DNA of 64,000 bases. Source: Phylloscopus collybita. Taxonomy: Eukaryota > Chordata > Aves > Passeriformes > Phylloscopidae. The position numbers and the translations under genes were made by a program. The stretch is taken from assembly GCA_027886175.1 (NCBI GenBank), contig JAJNNQ010000005.1, forward strand, positions 2,361,001 through 2,425,000, given 5' to 3'. Shown here piece by piece: positions 35,517 through 47,500 of the stretch. The notes under the pieces are model-generated. The model was given only the letters and a program-made list of their open reading frames with translations, was not told where the DNA came from and searched no databases. Numbering within the stretch: the first letter of the stretch is position 1; each line of letters opens with the position of its first letter.

Positions 35517-38500
35517 GGTTGTTTGTTTGTTTTTTGTTGTTTTTTTTTGTTTTTGTTTTGGTTTTGTTTTGTTTTGTTTTTGTTTGTTTTTGTTTGTTTT
35601 GTTTTGTGTTTTGGGGACTGTTTAAACCTGCTCTGGACTGAAAAACCCAGAGGAGCCCCAGAAGCTCGCACCTGTGGCCCACCAGGGCCTGGACCTCCAG
35701 AGGGACTGAAAAGAGACTGGGCCAGCTGAACTACACCTTTCTCAATTTTGCCATCTCTCTTCAGAGCGGCGAGAGGTTTTATTGTTTCACATTGTTCATT
35801 CTTTATGCCTGTGGGCACTTTGTTTGTTAAATAAATAAATAATTTTTTCCACTTTTCTCTAAGGAAGTTTTTTTTTTCCCGGATCAATCGGGGTCCGTTT
35901 GGGTTTGCTTCTCCAGAGGGATCCCACTCGGAGGTTTCCTCCCGGATTTTCCCTGAACCAGGACAGCAGCCCAGCCCCTCAGGCCGTGGCCCAGCCCCTC
36001 ACCTCGTAGCCCAGCACCCTGCCGGTGTGGCGGTTCCAGGGGATGGGCAGCCAGGACACTTCCACCGCCGCCGCCGACACGCTCAGCGCCGAGGCTCCCG
36101 CCGGGGCCATCTGTGGCTCTGGGACAGGGAAGACACAGCTGCTGGGACATGGCTGTGACCACAGAGTGTGGGAACCCCAAAAACCCCCTCAGGGAAACTT
36201 CCAGGCTTTGCCCTGGAATGATTTAGCACAGAGTTCCTTGCCTAGGCTGAAAGGGAAGACTTCCTTCAGGGTGTCTTGCAGAACTACTGACAATCTACCC
36301 TGGATTGCTTCCCCCGTTGGCCACTTAACCCTGCCCTCCCCAGCTGGTCACCCCTCATACCCCTCCACAGGTTGCCTTGCCCTTTGTGCTGCCCCTGTGC
36401 CCTCAGACCATTGGCCACTGAGCCCATACTTAACCCCTGAGCAGCACGTGGTCTGTGTCTTTGTCCCTGATCCCTTTGGCATGCTGGAATAAACCCTGCT
36501 GGGACAGATCATACAGGAGGCCCTGCCTGTCTCTCCTCTGCTGAGCCTTGTGTGGGCATGGACCCGAAATGGCTGCTCCTGTGGCCTGCTCTGAGCAGCT
36601 TCTGCAGGAGACCCTTGGAGAAGGCAGCAGCATTTCTCCATCCTGCCACGATGCTACAACAGAGTGCAAGGGGAGGAGATGCTGCGGGGAGCAGCGGGAG
36701 GAGCCCCTGGTGTAACCATGAGCTTTGCTCTCCGCTTGTGGTGGAACGCCAGCAAGGCCTGTGTTCAGAAGTGGGCATTCCCCATCTGCTGGAGCAGATT
36801 TCCAGAGGTTGGCTGCACTGAGTGGTCTGAGGAACCAAACCCTCTGAGAGCAACACCTTGGAGTGTCTCCCAGCTTTCCCAACACATTCAGCAGGAGCAC
36901 CTTTGGGAGAAATTAGTTGAAACACAGGCCCTCTACTGAAAATCATTCTGAAAATCTGCCCCTTGCCATTTTTACTGCAGATTCCCATCTTCCCCCTCAC
37001 GTCTGTTACAAATATCCAACGAGCAGGTTTGAACAGGGCCCTTAAAACCCCTGTGAGACCTGCCTGATGGTATCTGTGACCTATCGCTGCTACACAGCCA
37101 TTACTACTAGGAGTAACTTGTGTTACCGTCCTCTCCTGAGTAGATGACGGAAATGGAGCTCAGGGTCCCTTCTCCTTCGTTGTTGTAGACACCAACTTTC
37201 ACCTCGAAAGGAGAGAGGGGTGTGATGCTCTCATTCCTATAAACGTATTTGCTGGATTCCACCGAGGCCACCACAGCTTTGGTCCAGGTTGTTGAGCCAA
37301 GGGGACGGAACATGACGATGTAGCCAAAACCTTCCCCGTTCTGGAGTTCTTCTGACACTGGCTGTGGTGACAAGGCAGTCAATAAAGGTCTGCGTGTATC
37401 CACAGTTTTAATTGAATCTTCATTCCCTGACTATATTTTAGTGGTATTGATTGAGCTGGCTGTGCCTTGGAGAAGATAATAATGTTTGCCCCATCCGTCA
37501 ATGTAATATTGAAATAAAAATCAAAATAATAAATCTATCGGGGCAATCAATTTAGAAACAAAGGATCTGATCAGCTCCATTAAAGTTGTCTCTTTCAGGC
37601 ATGAAGTTTGCAAAATTAAAAGCATTTCACTCAGTACAAGTTGTAGCTTGTAGATTTTTTTTTCCCCCCAAAGGGGCATGGGAATGCTAATTTTAAATAA
37701 ATGATTTTAAAGGGAAAAAAAAAAGCTGGGAAGGAACAAATGTATACAGAGAAGTGTGTGTCAGTTGTATAATTGCCTGCCTCTGAGTACAGTACTGATG
37801 TATTTTTTTTTCAGCAAGGAGAAAGCCTCAAGTGCATGAACATATTCTTATTTAAGTTCTAGGAACAGAAATGTTCCTGCAAGTCAACATGGCAAAATTA
37901 ATGTTTCTATTAATAAAATCTCATGTCAAGATACGTATGAAAGGCTCAAACTGAAAAGGCAATTACAGCAACACCGTGTCCAGCATGAAGTTTGGTTTTT
38001 CATGGGATAAAAATACTTCCACATTCTCAAAGCAAGAGGACATTTATAAAACAAAATCAGGATTAAATGGAGAAAGGAAGTGTTTCTCAGTAAAACTGCA
38101 GTTATTACAGAGGCTTGCATCAAAGGGAGGGGCATGGAAAATGGTGCAAACAGACAGAAAAAGGGTCAGGACCTGAGTCCTGGCTCCAATCTCTTCTTCT
38201 GCAAACTCTTGGAGCACAGACAGTGTGAGATGATAGGGGAAAATCTGGAAGCACTTCAGAAGATTTCAGGGCACTTATGTTATTTTTATCATCAATTCCT
38301 TCTAATTCTAATAATAAAAATAATGATAATAAGCCTACCCTGGCATTTATAACCCGTGTCTTTCCATCAGTGTTTTACAAACATCCAATATTCCCCTTTC
38401 CATCTCTTTTCCAGTCCTGAGGGAGTTAAATGTGAGGGATGATGGCTCACTGGGGATTTATAGGAGTTCAAGCTACTTTCTAGAGCATTTAATTTGTTTT

Positions 38501-41500
38501 TGAGGCTTCTGTGACCTCAGATTTAATCAAGACATTTAGTGAGTTCATCACAGAAAGCCGCAGAGTTGTGTTCAGTGTTGTTAGCTGGCCATAATTAGGA
38601 TTTCTTCTGATTGTTTTTCGGGACACACTACGGAGCCCAACAGGATAATTTGATTTAGATCTCTCAGGTTGTTTGCGATTTTCATGTTCTTCTGCTCCCA
38701 AAGAGGAGAAAATGAAACAAAGGAGTTAAAGGTGCAGATGGAGGAAAACTTAGCTCAGGGAAAGTGGGATTTCACTCAGTTTGCGGCACGAGAAGGGGAA
38801 GACATCAGCAGTTTTATTTATCTAATGGGGATTTTTTTTTGTAATTTTTTTTTATCTCATTTTTCACTTTTTGACCAAGCAGCTGCCCCATCACTTCCCA
38901 GGCTTTGCCAGAGGCTGCCAGCCTTCATCCCAGTGCCTGTGGGATGCTGCTGGGAGGCTGGAAAAGGGGGCTCCTTCCCACAGCACTCAGGTTCTGCTCT
39001 CTGAAATGACCTGCACTCACCCTTTGCAACTTGTCTGGCATTAACTGCTCTGAAAATGTGTATTCTCTGCTCTTGCTGGAGTGCTGGAGAATTAAAGGGC
39101 TCATCTCCTTTAACACATAATAGGATATGTCTTGTCAGCACAGCGTTCCAGAATGGAAAACATGTAAACAAAAGTAGGAAAAATGTAAATGCAGAAAATG
39201 GCCAAGCAGATTAATGTGTTAAGCACCTCCTGTACAATGGAGATAAGAGGGTTATGCAGACTTCTAAACATCTTTACAACACGCCTCTTAAACTGTTTAT
39301 TTTTATAAATTGTTCACTGTAACACAGAAAACTTGCTGTGTGTCTTACAGGCTGTTGGCTCTCCACATCCAGGGTGAAATCCAGGCTCAACCAAAGCCAG
39401 GGACCAAAAGCCTTTGGGTTTCAGCAGGGCTGTGGTTTCCCCCACCCTGGATTCTCCCCCTGTTAGACAGCTGAGATTAATTGGGATGGAATGGTAAATG
39501 GAATTACCTCCCATGTGATGACCAGCTCGGAGCGGCTCCCTCCTCCTCCGCTGATGTTCGTGGGGGCCACCACAGGAACTGGAGAAGGAAAGAAGTTGGT
39601 GCTTGCAGCTGGTTCCCCAAGGCTCAGTCCTGGGGCCAGCCTGCTCAGTGTCTTCACGGCTGGTCTGGACTCAGGGCCCCCTCAGGAAGTTCACAGGTGG
39701 GGCTGGGTTGGGTGGGAGTGTGGATCTGCTGGAAGGAGGGATCTGGGCAGGCTGGGTCCATGGGTTGGGGCCAGTGGTGTGAGTCTCAACAAGGTGAAGT
39801 GCAGGGTCCTGTTCTCAGGTCACAATAGCCCCGTGTGGCACTCCAAGATGGGGGAAGAGTGGTTGGAAAGTGGCCCAGCAAAAAAAGGACCTGGGGGTGC
39901 TGGTGACAGCAGCTGAAGAGGCCAGGTGTGGCCAGGTGGGCAAGAAGGCCAAGGTCACCTGGCCTGGATCAGCAATAGTGAGGCCAAAGGCCCAGGGCAG
40001 GGATTGTCTCTCTGCACTGGGCACTGCCAAGGCCACACCTCGAGTGTTGTGTCCAGTTCTGGAAAAAGCAGTGATGGGCCAAAGGTTGGACTCAATGATC
40101 CTGGAGGCCTTCCCAAGAGGGTGGTCAGAGCCTTTCCTACCTCACCTGCAGCCATTCCACCTCTCAACAGGTGGGCCAGGGATTACATTGCACAGCAGCC
40201 CATTTGGAACGAACTGAAATGATGTTTACACATTTTCTAAGGCTGAAGCTATAGATGCGTTTGATACATGAGTACCCTGGTTCAAAAAATTAATTAAAGA
40301 GCTGGGAGCATCAAGTATCTGACATTATTATGCCTCATCAACTAATTGGCAAAATGATGTTCCATTCAGACTGTAGCTGCAACACTACTGATTTACTAAT
40401 TATGCATTTGTTCAGTAAACATGTTGTTGGAGCAATATATTAATTTTTTTAATTGGTTGTATGCTTTTCTTAGCAAATTCAAAACTCACAATTTGCTTTT
40501 CTCCTTCTCCCAAGACTGCAAGTGTCCAAAAGTTGGTTGATTAGAGTTGGATTTCTCCAGCATTCCACAGGTCAGGTGTGTGGCACCAGAGGTAGAGGAC
40601 TGATATCAGGGAACTTTGCTGAGGCTGAAGGGGCTCATGGTGGAGAGGCAAGGAAAATATCAGCATTTCGTGCCTCTTGCTTTATATGTCTTCCTTAAGG
40701 TCCCTTCCAACCCAAGCCATTCTATGGATCTATGATATGTTCTTTTTCAGCTGCTGGAGAAGTATGAGAGAAGAGGACATCCCTGGAATGGGCAGAGGCA
40801 GGAACCCTCTACAGGACCTTTGGTGGTGCCATCTCCAAACCCTATCTTCAGAAATTTCAAGATTATTTTGTCATTGTTTTCATTCAGCTCTCACTGTCTG
40901 AAAAGCTGAAGTTGTAGGGTGAGAATTAGGTGGGATGTTAACATCTCAAAAGATTTTTTTGAGAGATTTTGGGCAAGTTTTTCCATATCTGCTTGTCCTT
41001 CCAATTGACAAATGCATTAACTCACCTCCAGGGGTGGCAATAAAAACAACAGTGCCTGAAGTTCACAGAAACTGTTTCAATGATGTGACATCATTGAAAC
41101 CATTATCATTTCCAGATTCTGGTCCACATATAAATATTTATCTGATTTCATCCTCCAGCAATGGGAGGAATTTCAGGATAATTTTGCTGTTCAGCCATTA
41201 AGAGTGAGCGCAATGCAAACAGCCTGGGCTCTTCTGGAGAGTTTTGCAGAGCTGTTCATTTTTGTCACCCACAATCAATGTCTTTGGGCACATCAGAGGC
41301 AAATAACCTCAGACTGACAGGAACTGCATGGAAACAGCAAAACAAACCTTCAAGCCTGGTGCTCCACTGTTTCATGAACCAAGTGATGCTCAATTAGCTC
41401 ATGTGTTTAATGTGTTTGGTACTTGCTACATTTGCATGGGGAAAATTTTTTGTGCTGCGGCTCAGCAGAGCCTCAACTGGGTCAGAGTTGAGAAACAGAT

Positions 41501-44500
41501 GAAAATTTACAGCTGAGTGCACCAACAGAGGCTCAATTAATTCTCAGCTCCGTTTTAATGAAATGAACAGTGGCTCATTTGCATCCACAAATCTACTAAT
41601 GCTCAGATTTCAGCTGGCAAAGTAGTTACTGCAACAGCAGAGCTCAAATTCACCCTTTCCTGGCCAGGTATTTGCTGCCCACACTGCCCTGCTGACTTTA
41701 GTTTTCTATTCTGATTAAAAAATTAATAAAAGCTGATGTTGACCCACTGCACTGCTATATTTTGAGACAGAAGAATTTACGGCAGTGAAGGAGTTAAGCA
41801 GCTAAAACCTGAAGAGAGTCTTTCTGTCCCTTTCTGTTAAACTTCAGACAGAGCTATGCTGTGAGGAAATAATCTTCCTTGTGTTATTGCCATGATAAAT
41901 AACAATAATTTTATTGTTTCTTTCTCCTCGTCGCCCCAGTCTTGTGAATCCCTCTAACAAATAAATAAATAAAAGCTTTAAAAGATGAAAGCTTTCACTG
42001 ACTGTCTGGGTTTTGAATATCCCACTTTACAAAGCCCCACAGTGGTAAGCAGCAACAAAAAACCTTCTCAAGATTAATTTGGTCTTCATGATCAATCATG
42101 TAATGGAGAATATTTATTTGAGGTACTCTGCTGGGAAATTTAAAAAATCTGACCTCCTCTGGAAGGTGCTGGGGGTTGGAACTAGATGGTCTTTAAGGTC
42201 CCTACCAATCCCATTTGTGGGATTCTGTTCCCACAAACAAATGGATTCCACATTCTAAAAGAAATGTATTTTTTTTTCCTGTATAATGTACAATATGGTA
42301 TTTTGAGTTCTGTCCTGAAATACAGCTTGCCAAACTTCAGAGCTTGGCAAATGAGATAAACAGAGAAGAGAAAGTGGATTGTAAAAGCTGCTTCCATTTT
42401 ACTGCTTTCCATCCTATAAACTCTGATTTTATAGGTGGGAGAGAGTTGATAAGCAGGGGGCTGGGAGGAACATAAAACAAACCAAAGGTTTGGGCTGCAA
42501 ATAAATTGTACCAAACTGAGCAGGTCAAAGGACTGACAGTGCTGGTCACCCAAGAATGAGGCAGCTTCCCATGAGGTTCCAAGTCCCAGAAGATAAATGA
42601 GTAAAGGTCAGACCGACAGACAGGGAGGATTCCACTCTGGAGTCAGTAGAAGCTGTTGGTTTCACTGAGCTTTGGATGCTGTCATTTATTTCCTCCAATA
42701 TCCAGAGTTAAAATTATCCTGCTCCTCCTGATCCTCAGATATCAAACGCCTCTGCAGCCAAGGGATCTTCAGAGAGTGGAGTTATCACTTCATGTGCAAG
42801 TCCCTCAGCAGGGTAAAAACTTGGATTTAGTTGGGAGGACAAAAAATTGTTCTCCCAATTAATTGTTTGAGTGAAAGGTTGGTTGGGACACATCCAAGGG
42901 AGGAACAGAGGCTAACTCCAGCTTTTCTCATGGAATGCCAGAATGGTTTGGGTTGGAAGGGACCTCAAAGCCCCTGCAGTCCCAGCCCTGCCATGGACAG
43001 GGACACCTTGGAGCAGCCGTGCCAGGCTGCTCCAAGCCCCACCCAGTAACGCGTTCTTGTGGAACACGCTGGTTCCCTGCCTGTGGAGTTGGGCAAATGA
43101 CCCTGCAGGAATGAGTGGCTCTGCTGCAGGGAAATTCCCACAGCTGAGGGGTGGGAAAAGCTGGCAGAAAGCAGGGCCTTACCTGCTGCTTTGGTTTTCA
43201 GGAGAGCCGAGGGCCTGCTGGGCTCCCCAATCCCAACGCTGTTGCTGGCAACCACGCGGAACTCGTACTCGACCCAGGGGCTTAAATCCACCACCGTGGC
43301 CTTGTGAGTCCTGCCATTAATGACCTCGGGAGCTGAAAGCAGACATGACACCATCCATGGGTTTTTTGAGGTAATTAATGGGACATACAAAACAAAAAGC
43401 CCAAGAGAACTCCCGAACTGCTCACCTGTGGCAACCGCCTGCCATCCCACCGAGAAGGGAGTCCTGGTCTGGACACTGTAGATCTGCACTGGGCTGTTGT
43501 TATCTACTCCAGGCTTCCAGGATAACCCAGCAGTCGTGCTAGAAACATGTTCAACTTTAACATCTTCTGGTGGACCTGGGGGGCCTGACACGATCAGCAT
43601 TTTAAGAGGAAGGCATTGGGAAGAGAAGATTCACTGCTGGAATGGGTTGGGCGACTCCTGCTTTCTCAAGTCAGAGGAATTATTCATGAAGCTGCAGTGT
43701 CATAAAAGCTGCACAATCCCTAAATGATGGCTCCATGCCTGGATTACATTTTTATGAGTCAGGAAAATTAATGTCTCGATGTCGCTAACATGAAAACTAC
43801 AAACAAAGGAATGATTTCTTTTTTGTGTATGACAAAGAAAGGCACCCAATGTTGTCTTTGGTTGAACATTTTGAGAATTCCTACTGAATCCAATCAAGAC
43901 TGAGGTTCAGGAAGAATGCAGGATGGTGCACCACACATATTTCTGATTTCTCTTAGGGTTTACAGATCTGCTCCCATGACAGCATTTCCTCACTGCTGGC
44001 AGTAAAAAGCCGAGTTAGAAAATATTATTTTATATTATCTCCAAATAGGGGAAAGGAATGAGGCCTTTTGTTTTTCCCAGCCTGCAGAGTGACCCAGAGG
44101 TGCCTGAAGGAAATAACAACACTGCTGAGATTAGAGGATTTCCCTCTGATCTGTGTGGCCTAAAATTTTTGCCAAAGAGACCAGGGCAGAACTGCAGAGG
44201 TCCTTCCCCTGAGTTGGCTGAACACCAGGATCATGCTGGCCACAATTTTGGGTCCAAGAGTAGAAGAAATAAAACATTTCACTATTGAGGTGTGGAATTG
44301 ACATCCTAGGAATCATTTAAACAACAGCTGAGGTTAAAAATTCCTGATTCCTCTAGAAGATATGTGTGTCTCCCTTACAGACCTACCTCTCACAATTATA
44401 TCTGCTGTTGCAGATTGACTGTCTAAAGAAGTTTGCACCATGCACACATATTTCCCAGAATGATGCAGCTGAATATTTCTTATCATCAAATCCCCAGCAG

Positions 44501-47500
44501 ATTCCTGGAGAGATTAAAAAAAAAAAAAAAAAAAAAAAAGAAAAAGAAAAAAAAAAAAAAAAGAAAAAAAAAAAAAAGAAAAGAAAAGAAAAAAAAAAGA
44601 AGAAAAAGTAAACTAATCACTCACAACATGCTTTCTGTAGTGGGCATTTTAATAAATTGCTCAATATTAATAAAAAATCCAGCTTTTAAATTAAAATATT
44701 CATAGCTATCATCAGTTTCTTTCATGGGGACATTTTTATTATGGCTTCACAAATAACTCAAGTGCCTTTATGAAATTTAGGGAAGAAAAATAAATGGTTG
44801 CAGCCCTGGTAAAGAAACAGCGATTTGCCAGGCATATAAACAGCGAGGGAGGAATTATGATAAACATTCGTGTCATGCAAGGGCTGTGGCAAAGAGTTTC
44901 ATTAAGGAGTTTGGGAAACTCACTCTTCCAATCCTTTCAAAGTGATGGATTCCTCTGCTGAAGTCAATCCTCTGGCCATTGAATGACCACGAGAACACCA
45001 CGTCCAGGGAGGGGTCGTGGGACACCTGGCATGGCAGGACAATGCTCTCTCCAACTGTGGCATCTGTGTCTGAGGGTGGAATAGTGATGACAGTCCTTTC
45101 TGAGGAGACAAAAAAAAAAATTTAAAAAAGAGATCTTTTTTTTTTTAATTCAGATGCTCGTAAAAATAGCAGTTATTGAAGGAGGGTTTGTACCGTTCGG
45201 GAAATGATTTCAAATTGGCCCAAATGTTCTGTAATAAAGGGAATTCTCTCTAATATAGTGATGATTTTAGACCACTCCTATGGCAGCACCAGCCCCATGC
45301 CACCTTGTGTGCCTGAGAGTGAGTAGATGTGAGAGGAACACCCTTAATTAGTTTATATTTATATTAGGAACACCCTAAACTATATTATTTCATAAAACCC
45401 ATCATTATTAGTTATGATTTCAGTCAAAAGGTACAGAATTCTCTTAAAAACGTGCCAGTGGTTCTTCAAACTTGAAGGATTCTCCTGCCCAAAAACTGCA
45501 GCAAAAGCAAAAATTGCTGCTCACCTCCTCTTACTTTAGACATCAACATCCTTAATCTATATTAACGTCTTTACTCCACAGCACTACTCAAGTTACAGCT
45601 TCAAAGATGTTCCCAGGCAGGCAAATTATTTATTTGATCATTTTTAACCCATTACACCGAGACCCAAACTTGCAGCTCTCATGAAGGGAAGTATCAGCTC
45701 GCTGAAGGGGAAAGAAATGGGTTTATATGGTTTCACTTTTGTTGATATGACTGGCAGACAGATTAGAGATAACAACCACTTTGTTGTAAGCAATTCCCTT
45801 GAATAAAGCTTTTGTGCATGGAAGTGTTATAAAGTGGTGAGAATTTAGACACATGTAGAAAATGAGAGCAGAATCACTTCAACAATATTAATGTGATCTG
45901 AAAATAATGCGAGAGGAGGAGAAGGAAATGTGCACGAGCTGGGTTAGTTCAATGCTCACCACAGCTTAACTCCAGAATTTTAAGTGATTCTTAAACCAGA
46001 GAATTCTGGAAAGGTTTCAGTTGGAAAGGACCTTAAATCCCACCCAGTGCCACCCCTGCCATGGCAGGGACACCTCCCACTGTCCCAGGCTGCTCCCAGC
46101 CCCAGTGTCCAGCCTGGCCTTGGACACTGCTGTTATTAAAAGAAATCTCTTTATTATTGGCCTGAACCTGTTTACCTCCATCAAATAAATATTGGAAACT
46201 GTCCTTTTGGGGATTACACTGGATTTGGGCATGAGGTGTGGTTTTTTAGTAGTGATAACAAAAAATAAATTAATTATGCTATTCCCATCCTCTTGCACCT
46301 CTTGCTGTATCCTCCTCATCCCCACTAATGCAGAATGTTCACTTGGGTGATATTTTTTAACTTCTTTTATGGGCTTGTCTTCAAAACTTCCACCTCAAAT
46401 ACTTTTAAAAGCTTCTCAAAAGCTCTTGGTTCTTCCTTATCCATCTATCTTGCTTAGCAACAGCAAACATGCATTATAGGGCAAATCCCATTCCAGAGGA
46501 GAAAAGAGGGGAGATGTGAGTGCTGGAGGTGTAATAAAGACTTCTCCCACAAAGAATAAACAACTCAATGAGCAGCAATAAACTTAATTTGCACATTAGC
46601 TATGCTTTCCCAAGTTCTGACATTTCAGTTGAAAATAATGCTGAAGCAATGAGGCCTATAATTGAACAGCCCAAACTTCTCCAGAGGGGAAACAAAAACA
46701 AATGTTCCCTGCAAACAAGATCATTTTTATACCACGTTGTTACTCGGTGTTTTAATAAACTTCCTTAAATGCCAAGCAAAATAATGTGGGGTTTTTTCAT
46801 GTTTTAATGGGATGTTCCCATATTGCCACAATGTATGGGACATGTGAAAGGGGGCAGAACCTTAATGAAGTCAGAGCTGCTGAAACCCTGAAGTTCTTGG
46901 TGTTCTCACTGCTGGCTGTGCTGCAGCACCACCTCAGGTCACACTTTGGGCTGTATCAGTGCTAACTGCTCTGTCAGAAGGTGAATATTAAAAAAGATTT
47001 TTGCCAGATGCAGAGTTAAGGATGAGGTTGCACTGCAGGCTGCAGCAAACATTCAGATACTACTGAAAACAAGGACATTTAAAAAAAAAAGAAAAGAGTT
47101 ACAGAATCAGAGAGTCTTGGGTTGGAAGGGTCTTTAAAGCTCATCTCGTTCCACAAAAGAAGGAAATACTGAAATACCTTTCACAATCAGGTTCCCTGAG
47201 TTTCTGGCAGTTCCAAACTGGTTTGTGGCCACACAGGTGTAAGGCCCAGCATCCACCTTGGAGACGTTGGAGATCCTGAGGCTGCCATCCTCCAGGAACA
47301 CCACCCTGGGGAAAAAAAAACCCAAACAAAATGGAATCCCAGGATCCCAGAAGGGCTTGGGGTGGATGGGATCTTAAAGCTCATCCCTCCCCCTGCCAGG
47401 GACAGGGAATCCACAACTTTCCTGGGCAACAATAGAAAAATGGAAATGAAAAAGACTTCTGGCAGAGGAATAGTAACAGAAATGCAGCGCTGCTTTTAAT

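Noticed and set aside
35405..35887. 160-codon frame with long Thr/Gln/Asn-like runs
   Set aside because: Produced by the TTG/TTTTG microsatellite inside an LTR.
36430..37000. 156- and 163-codon minus-strand frames
   Set aside because: They span the end of a solo LTR and intron sequence, with no domain or splice support.
39481..39916. Plus-strand frames of 115-141 codons
   Set aside because: Part is CR1 reverse-transcriptase remnant with frameshifts, and part is the antisense of a CNTN6 exon.
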